Shown: positions 1 to 7,635 of the stretch, one piece after another | Position numbering within the stretch: position 1 is the first letter of the stretch | Layout: each line of letters starts with the position of its first letter | Assembly: GCF_000719705.1 (NCBI RefSeq) | Contig: NZ_JOHO01000003.1 | Coordinates: 1 to 64,000, forward strand | Direction: 5' to 3' | DNA: 64,000 bases | DNA from: Streptomyces sp. NRRL S-350 | Lineage (GTDB): Bacteria; Actinomycetota; Actinomycetes; Streptomycetales; Streptomycetaceae | Program-made: the position numbers and the translations under genes | Notes under the pieces: generated by a model | Told to the model about the DNA's origin: nothing | The model's database searches: none | What the model saw: only the letters and a program-made list of their open reading frames with translations

Positions 1-469
1 CGGGAGGGGAGGACGGGGAGGACGGGTCGGGCGGGGAGGACGGCGGCGCCGCGGCGGGGGCCACCGGGGCGACCGGGATGCGCCGCAGCACGGTACGGAT
101 CCGGGCGACCAGCACGGCGCTCTCGAAGGGCTTGACGACGTAGTCGTCCGCACCGGCCTCCAACCCGGAGACGACGTCCACCGGGTCGGTGCGCGCCGAC
201 ATCATCAGGATCGGCAGCTGGCTCTCCTCGCGGATCCGGCGGCAGAGGCCGACCCCGTCGAGCAGCGGCAGCATGACGTCCAGCAGGAGCAGGTCGGGCC
301 GGACGGCGTGGAAGGCCTCCAGCCCCTCCAGGCCGTCGGCGGCCGTGCTGACCGGGAAGCCGTAGCGCTCCAGCGCCATCCGGGTGGCCTCGCGGATCAC
401 CTCGTCGTCCTCGACCAGGAGGATGTGCGGGTGGGCGGGGGCGGCGGCGGGGTGCGTCGCGGGGGTCAT
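1..469 (-). CDS. Response regulator, OmpR/CseB-like (C-terminus outside window)
   Basis: The visible 156 residues form a complete receiver domain: acidic pair D21/D22, phospho-acceptor D64 in the LLLLDVMLP strand, and K113 in DDYVVKPF. A Pro/Ser-rich linker then begins. The output domain lies beyond the window edge; winged-helix OmpR type is expected from the receiver but cannot be seen. The ATG overlaps the stop of the upstream membrane-anchored gene by 4 bp (ATGA), so the two are translationally coupled. This accessory protein/regulator order recalls cseA-cseB of the sigE-cseABC cell-envelope stress system, in which a sensor kinase follows, but no sigE lies upstream here. Receiver assignment is certain; pathway is inference. 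Confidence 0.9.
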   Translation of the reverse strand, partial: MTPATHPAAAPAHPHILLVEDDEVIREATRMALERYGFPVSTAADGLEGLEAFHAVRPDLLLLDVMLPLLDGVGLCRRIREESQLPILMMSARTDPVDVVSGLEAGADDYVVKPFESAVLVARIRTVLRRIPVAPVAPAAAPPSSPPDPSSPSSPP

Positions 470-1329
470 CGCTTCGGCTCCGGGGACACGGCAGGGGCGG
501 AGGGCTGGGAGGACTGGGAGGGTGGCCGGGGCGCGCGGGGGGACGGGGCGGCCGCGCCGGCGGAGGGGGTGGCGGTCGGAGGAGCCGGCGGGGCGGCCGG
601 GGCGGCGGACTTCGTGGCCTTGTCGGGCTGAGCCGGGTCCGGGCCGGTGGGCGGCAGCACGCCGAGGCCCTCGTCCTTCCGCTCCAGCAGGACGAGCCTG
701 GCGCCGTCCCACTGGTAGTGGCTGCTGGTCCGGACGTAGAGGCCGGTCGACTCGTACAGCCACAGGTCGGAGCCGATGGTCTCGGCGTTGAAGGTCCGTT
801 GCACCTGCACCCGCAGGACGGGCAGGAGGCGGTCCTCGGCGGGGGTGTAGACGTGCAGCACCACGGGGCCAGGGGTGATGACGGCCGTGATCAGCGAGAT
901 CCGGCCGTCCCCGGTGAGGTCGCGGAACTCGGGGCTGCGGACCTCGCAGCCGCTGCAGGAGCCCAGCGCCAGCCGTTCCTCCGTGCTCACGGCCGGGTCG
1001 TTGGCGAGGACGGCGCGGAGGTCGAGCGCGGTGACGCCCTGCCCGGGGACGGTCACGCCGGGCACGGGCTGCGGCGGTTGCTGGGTGGTGCCACCGGCGC
1101 CGGTTCCGGTGGCGGGCGGGGTCGGGGCCGGTGAAGCGTCCAGGCCCGGCCAGAGCGTCTGGGGAACGGGCGGCGGCGTGACAGTTCTTACCGGGCCCTG
1201 GTCCTGCAAACCACCGGGTGTGGAGCTGCCCAAGGCCAGCGCGGCGAGGGTGAGGAGGACGAGCAGACCGGCCAGGGCCGCCACGGGGACGGCGCCGGGA
1301 CGGCGGCGCGGTACGGGTGGTGTTGCCAC
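466..1329 (-). CDS. CseA-like membrane-anchored accessory protein
   Basis: A 287-residue protein with a basic N-terminus, one hydrophobic segment (about residues 13-35) and a Pro/Thr-rich linker. An extracytoplasmic domain (about 100-225) follows, with a Cys pair in SCSGC, the turn LTGDGR, and a C-terminal SSHYQWDG stretch. Pro/Ala/Ser-rich sequence ends it. The LDLRAVLANDP...LTGDG arrangement resembles the CseA lipoprotein of Streptomyces sigE loci as I remember it. There is no lipobox Cys after the hydrophobic segment, so it looks membrane-anchored rather than lipidated. GTG start with AGGAGG about 13 nt upstream. It is coupled to the downstream response regulator, suggesting modulation of a two-component system. 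Family assignment is moderate. Confidence 0.75.
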   Translation of the reverse strand: MATPPVPRRRPGAVPVAALAGLLVLLTLAALALGSSTPGGLQDQGPVRTVTPPPVPQTLWPGLDASPAPTPPATGTGAGGTTQQPPQPVPGVTVPGQGVTALDLRAVLANDPAVSTEERLALGSCSGCEVRSPEFRDLTGDGRISLITAVITPGPVVLHVYTPAEDRLLPVLRVQVQRTFNAETIGSDLWLYESTGLYVRTSSHYQWDGARLVLLERKDEGLGVLPPTGPDPAQPDKATKSAAPAAPPAPPTATPSAGAAAPSPRAPRPPSQSSQPSAPAVSPEPKR

Positions 1330-1388
1330 GGTCGGTGCTCGTCCTCCTGATCTGTGGTGATGCGGTCGGAAATCCGGAGATCCGTAGA

Positions 1389-1460
1389 CCCGGAAGCCCG
1401 GAAGCCCGGAAGCCCGGAAGCCCGGAAGCCCGGAAGCCCGGAACCCCGGAACCCCGGAGA
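1389..1460. repeat. 8-bp tandem repeat, nine units
   Basis: Nine consecutive 8-bp units of cccggaag; the last three vary to cccggaac, cccggaac and cccggaga. They lie in the 360-bp gap (1330-1689) between the sortase gene and the CseA-like gene. Such arrays can expand or contract by slippage. No gene is visible in this gap. Confidence 0.95.
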
Positions 1461-1623
1461 CCGAGCGGCCGAGCGACCCGGAGTGCGGGTCGGCGTGCGA
1501 CGCCGCAGCCGACCCTCGACCGCCCGGGCCCCGCTGTTAGGTCGTTCGGACGGCGGTCGGGGGTTCCATCGGGAGTTACCGGCGCCGCCGGGAGCCACCG
1601 GGACGGATCAGGATGAGTGACGG

Positions 1624-1669
1624 CAGGTGAAGCAGGGTGAAGCAGGGTGAAGCAGGGGGAAAGCAGGGG
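1624..1669. repeat. 10-bp tandem repeat downstream of sortase gene
   Basis: About four and a half imperfect copies of cagggtgaag lie just past the sortase stop codon. Function unknown. Confidence 0.85.
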
Positions 1670-1689
1670 TGGGCCGGGGCCGGGACGAG

Positions 1690-2541
1690 TCAGGCCGGGT
1701 CGGCCAGCACGATGATGTTGTCCGTCCAGTGGCCGTCCGAGCCGATCCGCCCGCCGCAGGTGATCAGCCGCAGCGCGGGTGCGGGCGTGTTGCCGTAGAC
1801 CTGCTCGGTGGGGAAGCCGTCCTTGGCGGCCTGGAGCAGTGTACGGACCTTGAAGTCCACGGTGCTGCCGTCGGCCCGCCCGACCCGGACGAGCTCGCCG
1901 GGCCGCAGTTTCGGCAGCTGCCGGAAGACCGCCGGGCCGTGCACGGTGTCGTAGTGCCCGATCAGGACGGCCGGCCCGGTCTCGCCGGGGCTGGGGCCGT
2001 TGCGGTACCAGCCCACCTCGTCGCCCCGGTCGGCCGGCGGCACCTGCACGGTGCCGTCTGCGTTCAGTCCGAGGCCGGTCACCGGTGCGTCCACTCCGGC
2101 GGAGGGGATGAGCAGCCGCGTCGGCGGGGAGGGCGGGAGGGGCTTGGTGGCGGTGGTCGCAGGGCCGCCGGTGGGTCCGACGGCCTTGTCGGCCGGTGCG
2201 GGCGGCGGGGTGTCGGCGGTGCTGCTGCCGTGTCCGGAAGCCTCGATCCGCACCACCGGGGTCTCCCGGCCGGACAGCGCCAGGGAGACGCCGAGCACCA
2301 GACAGAGCAGGCCCGCCGTGCCGAAGGCCGTACGGCGCAGGGCACCCGGGCCGGGTTTGGCGGCGCGGCGCCGTCCGCGCCGGTTCGTCGGCCCGTGGCC
2401 GGACCGGCTGTCGCGCCTTCGGCGGCCGGTGACGGTCCCCGCCGTCGGGGCGGCCCCGGCGCCGTTCCCCGCACTGGCCGGGTGCGGGGGAACGGCGCCG
2501 GGGTGCCCGGCGGACTCGGGACCGGTGTCAGCCGCGCGCAC
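1690..2541 (-). CDS. Class F sortase
   Basis: A 283-residue membrane-anchored transpeptidase. A basic cytoplasmic N-terminus (about 1-75) is followed by one membrane helix (AFGTAGLLCLVLGVSLAL), a Pro-rich linker and the sortase barrel. The catalytic His is in LIGHYDTVHG, the Cys in LRLITCGG, and an Arg follows in GRIGSDGHW. The short single-domain form without a C-terminal helix fits actinobacterial class F sortases. GTG start; the first 14 bp overlap the end of the upstream gene, a candidate substrate, implying co-translation. Expected role is attachment or processing of a surface protein outside the membrane. Confidence 0.9.
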   Translation of the reverse strand: MRAADTGPESAGHPGAVPPHPASAGNGAGAAPTAGTVTGRRRRDSRSGHGPTNRRGRRRAAKPGPGALRRTAFGTAGLLCLVLGVSLALSGRETPVVRIEASGHGSSTADTPPPAPADKAVGPTGGPATTATKPLPPSPPTRLLIPSAGVDAPVTGLGLNADGTVQVPPADRGDEVGWYRNGPSPGETGPAVLIGHYDTVHGPAVFRQLPKLRPGELVRVGRADGSTVDFKVRTLLQAAKDGFPTEQVYGNTPAPALRLITCGGRIGSDGHWTDNIIVLADPA

Positions 2542-2959
2542 CGGAGCGGCGGCGCAGAACGGCGAAGCCCAGCGCGGCGGCGCCGACGGCCGCGACGGCG
2601 CCGCCGCCGGCGAGCATCAGGCCGGAGCTGTCGGAGGCACCGGAGCCGTCGCCCGCCTGCGCGGCGCCCTTGGGCACCTCACGGACCTGGGGCTGGGTGC
2701 CGCTGGGGGCCTGCGGCGCGGCCGCGCTGGGGGCGGCCGGTGCCGGGGCGGCGGTACGCGCGGCGCTGGGGGCGGCGGGTGCCGGGGTGGGGGTGGCGGT
2801 GGGCGCGGCGCTGGGGGCGGCCGGCGAGGCGACGGGCTTCGGCGCGCCGTCGGCCCAGGCCTGTCCGCCGGTCATGGCGGTCAGCAGCGCGGCCCCGGTG
2901 AGGGCGCAGACCGCCAGGACGCGGCGGGCGGGCGAGCGATCGGTACGGCTCCTGGTCAT
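2528..2959 (-). CDS. Candidate sortase-linked surface protein without LPxTG
   Basis: A 143-residue secreted protein. It has a signal peptide (RRVLAVCALTGAALLTAM, ending near GQAWA), a mature region made almost wholly of Ala/Pro/Ser/Thr, and a C-terminal hydrophobic helix (LMLAGGGAVAAVGAAALGF) capped by RRRSGARG. That tail has cell-wall sorting signal architecture, and the gene overlaps a class F sortase gene. No LPxTG or LAxTG pentapeptide precedes the helix; the nearest similar stretch is AAQAG. It may be a sortase substrate with a diverged motif or a sortase-associated membrane protein. ATG start at 2959. Confidence 0.8.
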   Translation of the reverse strand: MTRSRTDRSPARRVLAVCALTGAALLTAMTGGQAWADGAPKPVASPAAPSAAPTATPTPAPAAPSAARTAAPAPAAPSAAAPQAPSGTQPQVREVPKGAAQAGDGSGASDSSGLMLAGGGAVAAVGAAALGFAVLRRRSGARG

Positions 2960-2983
2960 GCGGTGGTCTCCATCTGCATCGGT

Positions 2984-3061
2984 GGTACGTCGGTACGTCG
3001 GTACGTCGCCATGCGGGTGTGTCCGTACGCGGGTACCTCGGTACGTCGGTCGTCGGTACGG
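2984..3061. repeat. ggtacgtc repeats upstream of the surface-protein gene
   Basis: Three perfect tandem 8-bp ggtacgtc units (2984-3007) are followed by scattered copies to 3061. They begin 25 bp before the start codon of the minus-strand surface-protein gene, in its 5' region. gtac is self-complementary, so these could be protein-binding iterons or simple slippage repeats. Between 3061 and 3496 I see only low-complexity GC-rich sequence and no supported gene. Confidence 0.8.
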
Positions 3062-3496
3062 GGTCGATCGCGTCACGTGCGGCGTCGCGGACCCCGTCGT
3101 CCGGGGACGTCGTGGAGCGTGACGCGGCGTGATGCGCTGCGGTCGCGGACGTTCGTCGTCGGCGCCGGACGCGTAAGTCCTCGTCGCGGACGCCCCGGCC
3201 CGGTGGACCCGGTGCGGCCGGTGGGTCCGGTGCAGCCGGTCCGGCCGGGGCGTTGACCTGACGGTAGGAGAGCCGTGTCGCGGTCTTCGACCGGCTGTGT
3301 CACGGCCGTCCATCGGCTGCGTAACATCCCTCGCCGCACCCCGCCGCACCCCGCCGCACCCCGCCGCCCCGCTGCCCGCCCCGCCCCGCCGCCGCGCCGC
3401 CGTCCGGAAACCCGATGTCCGGTGAGCACCCCCGGCCCCCGGTGCGTACCCATGAGTGGGGGGCAGGACAGATCGGACCACAGAAAGGTGGCAGTG

Positions 3497-3625
3497 ATGA
3501 GCCTGCTGGCCAACCTGGTGCCGGCGATGCGGCATCCGCACAAGCGGACCGGAACCGGCAAGGAGACCAGGAACACGAAGACGAACGACCGTCGCCGCCG
3601 TCGTGGAACCAAGTCGGGGCACTGA
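3497..3625 (+). CDS. Possible small basic protein (42 aa)
   Basis: ATG follows agaaaggtggcagtg, a plausible ribosome binding site. The 42 residues start MSLLANLVPAMRHPHKR and become strongly basic (NDRRRRRGTKSGH). The stop codon lies at the foot of a hairpin, which would suit a short transcription unit. No family recognised. Composition alone could produce such an ORF here, so confidence is low. Confidence 0.35.
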   Translation: MSLLANLVPAMRHPHKRTGTGKETRNTKTNDRRRRRGTKSGH

Positions 3626-3644
3626 CGGCTTCGCCGTCCTGTCA
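3622..3644 (+). terminator. Short hairpin after the small ORF
   Basis: gacggc-ttc-gccgtc, a perfect 6-bp stem with a 3-nt loop, starting within the stop codon of the small ORF. No T-tract. Confidence 0.4.
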
Positions 3645-3715
3645 GGGCCGGGTCCTCGTCGACCCGGCCACTCCCCAGGGTCTGGACACGTACCGTGTGG
3701 TCGCTGCGGCGGCTG

Positions 3716-5755
3716 ATGGCCGTCGACGGGGACGGCGGCGAGGGCCGGGCTGATCCGGTCGTCGAGCCGGCCCCGCCCGTCCCGTTGCGCCGGGTCTTCG
3801 GGCGGTTCTGGCCCTACACCCGTGGGGGTCGGCGCTGGCTGGTCCTGCTGCTGGGGTTCGTCCTGCTCGGGCCGGTGGTCGACGCGACCGCGATCTGGCT
3901 GTTCAAGGTCGTCGTCGACGAGGTGCTGGTGCCGCGCAGGCTCGACCTGTTCCTGCCGATCGCGCTCGGGTACGCCGGGTTGACGTTGGTGGCAGGGGGG
4001 CTGCGCTTCGCCGACGAGACGACGTCGGCCTGGGTCAGCGAGCGTTTCCTGCTCGCGCTGCGCACCGACGTCTTCCGGCACCTGCAGGGGCTCTCCCTGG
4101 GCTTCTTCGAGCGGCGGCGGCTCGGCGACGTGCTGTCGCGGCTCACTTCGGACGTCGAGGCGGTCGAGACCTTCCTCCTCTCTGGCGTGATCGACGCGGT
4201 CGCGTACGTCGCCGAGTTGGCCGTCTTCCTGGGCGTGCTGTTCTACCTGCGCTGGGACCTCGCCGCCGTGGCCCTCGTCGTCGCGCCGGTGTTCTGGTTC
4301 ACCGCGCGGCGCTTCTCGGTGCTGGTGAAGGCCGCGTCGCGGGAGCGGCGGCGGCGCAGCGGCTCGGTGAGCGCGCTCGCCGAGGAGACGCTGGGCAACA
4401 TCGCGTTGGTGCAGGCGTACAACCGGCAGGACTGGGAGCAGGAGCGGTTCCGCCGGGAGAGCCTGGCGCGGTTCCGGGCGACGATGGCGGCGACCCGGCT
4501 GAGGGCGTTGTTCGCGCCGATCGTGGAACTGCTGGAGCTGGTCGGGGCGTTGACCGTGCTCGGGCTGGGCGCCTGGGAACTGGCCAACGGCCGTCTGACC
4601 CTCGGCGAACTCCTCGTCTTCGTCGCTCTGTTGAGCCGCCTGTACAGCCCGATCCGGGGGATCTCACGGCTCAGCAACGGCTTCTACTCCGCCTCGGCCG
4701 CCGCCGAGCGGATCATCGAACTGCTCGACCAGCGCCCGCAGGTGGCCGATCCGCCGAGCTCGCTGAGCCCGCCGAGCCCGTCCCAACCGCCCCAGCCAGC
4801 ACAGCCGTCCCGGCCCTCCCAGAGCTCCCAGAGCTCCCAGAACTCCCAGGACTCCCAGCCGTTCCGGCCGCGCTGCCCGTCCCGGATCCGTGGCGCGGTG
4901 GACTTCGACGGGGTGTGGTTCCGCTATCCCGACACGACCCGGGTGGCGTTGTTCGACGTGTCCTTCCACGCCGAGCCGGGCGAGACGGTCGCCTTGGTGG
5001 GGGAGAGCGGGGCGGGCAAGTCCACGGCCGCCAAACTCCTGCTGCGGTTCTACGACCCGGAGCGCGGAGCCGTCCGGCTGGACGGCGTCGACCTGCGCGA
5101 ACTGGCCGTGGCCGACCTGCGGGAGCACATCGCGGTGCTGCTGCAGGAGACCCTGGTGATCCACGGCACCGTGCGGGAGAACATCGCCTACGGGCGGCCG
5201 GATGCGACCGACGCGCAGATCGTCGCGGCTGCGAAGGCCGCCGACGCGCACGAGTTCGTCAGCCGGCTGCCGGACGGCTACGACACGCTGGTCGGCCGAC
5301 ACGGCGGCCTGCTCTCCGGCGGCCAGCGGCAGCGGATCGCGATCGCCCGGGCGATGGTCCGGGACGCGCCGGTGCTGCTGCTGGACGAGCCGACCACGGG
5401 CCTGGACGCGGAGTCCGGGCAGCGGGTCCTGGAGCCGCTGGGGCGGTTGATGAACGGCCGGACGACGATCATCATCTCGCACAACCTGCTCACCGTACGG
5501 AACGCGGACCGGATCGTGCTGCTCCGCGGCGGCCGGGTGGCCGCCTGCGGCACCCACGAGGAACTGCTGGCCTGCGACGACGGCTACGCCCGGCTCGCCC
5601 GGCTGCACCAGCCGCACACACCGGACCAGCCACACCAACCGGACCAACCGGACCAACCGGACCAGCCGGACCAGCCACACCCGAGACACCAGCCGGACCA
5701 GCCGGACCGGCAACACCAGAGGCCCCGGCCGCCACACCAAGGAGCGGTCCGATGA
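3716..5755 (+). CDS. ABC exporter, fused permease and ATPase
   Basis: About 679 residues in half-transporter layout. An N-terminal six-helix ABC membrane domain (about 25-320) is followed by a Pro/Ser/Gln linker (QSSQSSQNSQDSQ type) and a nucleotide-binding domain. The latter has Walker A GESGAGKST, Q-loop LLQET, signature LSGGQRQR, Walker B VLLLDEPT and H-loop IISHN, so it should be active as a homodimer. The C-terminus carries an unusual QPD/QPH repeat tail (positions 5620-5735). The ATG at 3716 is preferred because the alternative GTG at 3695 overlaps a TACCGT -10-like box (3691-3696). Its stop overlaps the start of the downstream kinase (ATGA). Substrate unknown. Confidence 0.9.
   Translation: MAVDGDGGEGRADPVVEPAPPVPLRRVFGRFWPYTRGGRRWLVLLLGFVLLGPVVDATAIWLFKVVVDEVLVPRRLDLFLPIALGYAGLTLVAGGLRFADETTSAWVSERFLLALRTDVFRHLQGLSLGFFERRRLGDVLSRLTSDVEAVETFLLSGVIDAVAYVAELAVFLGVLFYLRWDLAAVALVVAPVFWFTARRFSVLVKAASRERRRRSGSVSALAEETLGNIALVQAYNRQDWEQERFRRESLARFRATMAATRLRALFAPIVELLELVGALTVLGLGAWELANGRLTLGELLVFVALLSRLYSPIRGISRLSNGFYSASAAAERIIELLDQRPQVADPPSSLSPPSPSQPPQPAQPSRPSQSSQSSQNSQDSQPFRPRCPSRIRGAVDFDGVWFRYPDTTRVALFDVSFHAEPGETVALVGESGAGKSTAAKLLLRFYDPERGAVRLDGVDLRELAVADLREHIAVLLQETLVIHGTVRENIAYGRPDATDAQIVAAAKAADAHEFVSRLPDGYDTLVGRHGGLLSGGQRQRIAIARAMVRDAPVLLLDEPTTGLDAESGQRVLEPLGRLMNGRTTIIISHNLLTVRNADRIVLLRGGRVAACGTHEELLACDDGYARLARLHQPHTPDQPHQPDQPDQPDQPDQPHPRHQPDQPDRQHQRPRPPHQGAVR
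5620..5735 (+). repeat. 9-bp coding repeats, QPD/QPH tail of the ABC exporter
   Basis: Tandem accggacca-like 9-mers encode repeated Gln-Pro-Asp and Gln-Pro-His triplets at the exporter's C-terminus. Copy number is likely to vary between strains. Confidence 0.85.
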
Positions 5756-6585
5756 GGCCCCGACAGCCGGTCCCCGCCGGGGAGTCCATCGCCCCCGGCT
5801 ACCAGGCCCTGGCCCAGCTGTGCCGCACCGGCTGGCTCGACGTCTACGACTGCTGGAGCGAGGAACGGGACTGCCGCTGTGTGGTGAAGGTGCTCCGCTC
5901 CGACCGCCGCCGTGAACGCCGACTGCGTGAACGCCTGCTTCGCGAGGGCCGCTGGCTGACCGAGTTCACCCACCCGCACCTCGTCCGCGGCTACGGCACC
6001 GGCGAACGCCCGCAGCCGTACGCGGTACTGGAGACCCTCACCGGCGAAACCCTCGCCCACCTGCTGGACGTCCGGCCGCGCCGCCCGGCCGCCACCGACC
6101 TGGCCCTGCTCGGACTCCACCTCTGTTCCGCCATGCACTACCTGCACGGGCAGGGCCTGCTCCACCTCGACCTCAAGCCCTCCAACATCGTGATCGACTG
6201 CCGCCACGCCAAGGTGCTCGACCTCAGCATCGCGCGTCCTCCGGGCCCGGGCACCCCCGGCATCGGCACCGAGGGCTACCTCGCCCCCGAACAGGCCGCC
6301 GGGGGCCTCCTCACCGCGGCGACGGACGTCTGGGGCATCGGCATCACCCTCTACGAGGCGGCCACCGGCACCGTGCCCTTCGACGGCGAACCCACCGGCC
6401 CGACACCTCCGGTGACCCGCTTCCGCCGCCTCCCCCGCCCCCTCGCCGAGGCCATCGACACCTGTCTCCGCCCCGCCGCCGAGGACCGCCCGACCCTTTC
6501 CGGACTCGCCTGCTCGCTCGACCGGTTGCTTCCCCGGAGCCGCCGCGCCGCGCCACCGGCGGAGGACTGGCCGGCGGAGGACTGA
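5752..6585 (+). CDS. Serine/threonine protein kinase, cytosolic
   Basis: A 277-residue protein that is essentially one kinase domain. VVKVL carries the ATP-binding Lys. The catalytic loop is HLDLKPSN, with the HRD Arg replaced by Leu but catalytic Asp, Lys and Asn kept. The Mg loop is DLS instead of DFG. GTEGYLAPEQ gives the activation segment and APE motif, and DVWGIGITLYE is subdomain IX. The Gly-rich loop is poorly conserved. No membrane helix, PASTA or other sensor domain. It overlaps the ABC exporter by 4 bp with ribosome site aaggagcggtccg, so kinase and exporter are made together, and the exporter or its linkers are plausible substrates (inference). Confidence 0.9.
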   Translation: MRPRQPVPAGESIAPGYQALAQLCRTGWLDVYDCWSEERDCRCVVKVLRSDRRRERRLRERLLREGRWLTEFTHPHLVRGYGTGERPQPYAVLETLTGETLAHLLDVRPRRPAATDLALLGLHLCSAMHYLHGQGLLHLDLKPSNIVIDCRHAKVLDLSIARPPGPGTPGIGTEGYLAPEQAAGGLLTAATDVWGIGITLYEAATGTVPFDGEPTGPTPPVTRFRRLPRPLAEAIDTCLRPAAEDRPTLSGLACSLDRLLPRSRRAAPPAEDWPAED

Positions 6586-6624
6586 CCGGTGCCGCCATGG
6601 CCGGGGCACCGGGCCCCGGGGCCG

Positions 6625-7434
6625 CTAACCCGCCGCCCGTAGCTGCCGGAGGGTCCAGCCGGGCCCGAGCTTCCCGGTGTGGCTGGTGAAGAGTTCGGCG
6701 GCACGGCGGTAGGAGAGGCGGGCGCGGCCGGTGTGGGGGCAGCGGTCGTGGGCGGGGGTGCCGGTGGGGGCGCGGCGGTCGGTGAGGAAGAGCGGGCCGG
6801 TGGCGCGGCCGACGATCAGGAGGGGGAGGAGGCGGGCGGCGCCGGACCGCCAGTGGACGGGGGTGTGGCCTGGTCGGACGCGGCGGTGGGCGAGGTCGAG
6901 GTGGTCGGTGTCCAGGGCCAGGACGGTCTCGATCGGGGCGCCGGATTCGTGCAGCAGGTGCCAGAGGGTCTGTTCGCGCAGTGGGGCTCGCAGGGCGAAC
7001 AGGGCGCGTAGCTCGTCGGGGGTCAAGGGGGCGGCGGACGCGGTGGGGCCGGGTGGGGGCAGCGGGCGCAGGCCGGTGGTGGGGTCGCCGTCGATCCAGC
7101 CGCGGGCACGCCACCAGGCCGCGGCCGCGCGCAGGGTGGAGAGTTCCCGGTTGAGGGTGCGGGGGTCGGTGTCGGCGCCGCGTCGGGCGACGGCGGCGCG
7201 GAGCCGGCCCGCGGTGTCCGGGTGGTCGAGCAGGGCGAGCGGCAGGACGGGCGGCCGGGCGCGCCGCCGTCCGGGGCCGGTGGGCGCGGGCCGGTCGGCG
7301 AGCGCCCAGGCCCAGGTGTGCAGCGCGATGCGGTAGATCCGCCGGGAGCCTTCGGCGAGCCGGGCGGCGGCCAGGTAGTGCTCGACGGCGACGGCGTACT
7401 CGACCGGTGGGGGCCCTGCCGTTGTCTCTGCCAC
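6625..7434 (-). pseudogene. Truncated tyrosine recombinase (integrase remnant)
   Basis: The 269-residue product starts with a SAM-like core-binding domain (VEHYLAAARLAEGSRRIYRIAL) and enters the catalytic domain. The box I Arg is absent: the region reads ESGAPIETVLAL. The ORF stops at WTLRQLRAAG, where intact actinobacterial recombinases have HQLRH and then about 60 more residues including the nucleophilic Tyr. No remainder is seen in any frame downstream. It therefore cannot catalyse strand exchange, though DNA binding is possible. GTG start with GGAAG upstream. It converges with the kinase gene, the stops 40 bp apart. Confidence 0.75.
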
Positions 7435-7446
7435 GATTTCCCACTT

Positions 7447-7542
7447 CCGCAGTAAACGGATCCTCCCAAGGCTCGGACAGAATAGCCGGATCGCGCAGTA
7501 AATAGCAGGTGGGGCGGCCTGATCGAGGCGATTTACTGCGGT
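7447..7542. promoter_or_regulatory. Three gcagtaaa boxes between recombinase remnant and MFS gene
   Basis: cgcagtaaa occurs at 7449-7457 and 7494-7502 as direct copies and at 7532-7540 inverted (tttactgcg). This lies in an unusually AT-rich stretch just upstream of the recombinase remnant and about 100 bp before the MFS gene. It could be arm-type sites, an operator or an old attachment region. Confidence 0.5.
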
Positions 7543-7635
7543 TGTCGGGCGGATCCCTAAATTGATTCCGAAAGGCTCAGGTTTTTTCCCGGAAACCCTT
7601 GAACCCCGCCGCCTTCGAACCCAGACTTGCTGCCC

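Noticed and set aside
1389..1460. CRISPR or minisatellite with spacers
   Set aside because: Purely tandem 8-mers without spacers.
2528..4081. Long minus-strand ORF extending far upstream of the surface-protein gene
   Set aside because: Only the last 143 codons have signal-peptide and membrane features; the upstream part is Arg/Pro/Gly-rich antisense of the ABC gene and repeats. The ATG at 2959 is the sensible start.
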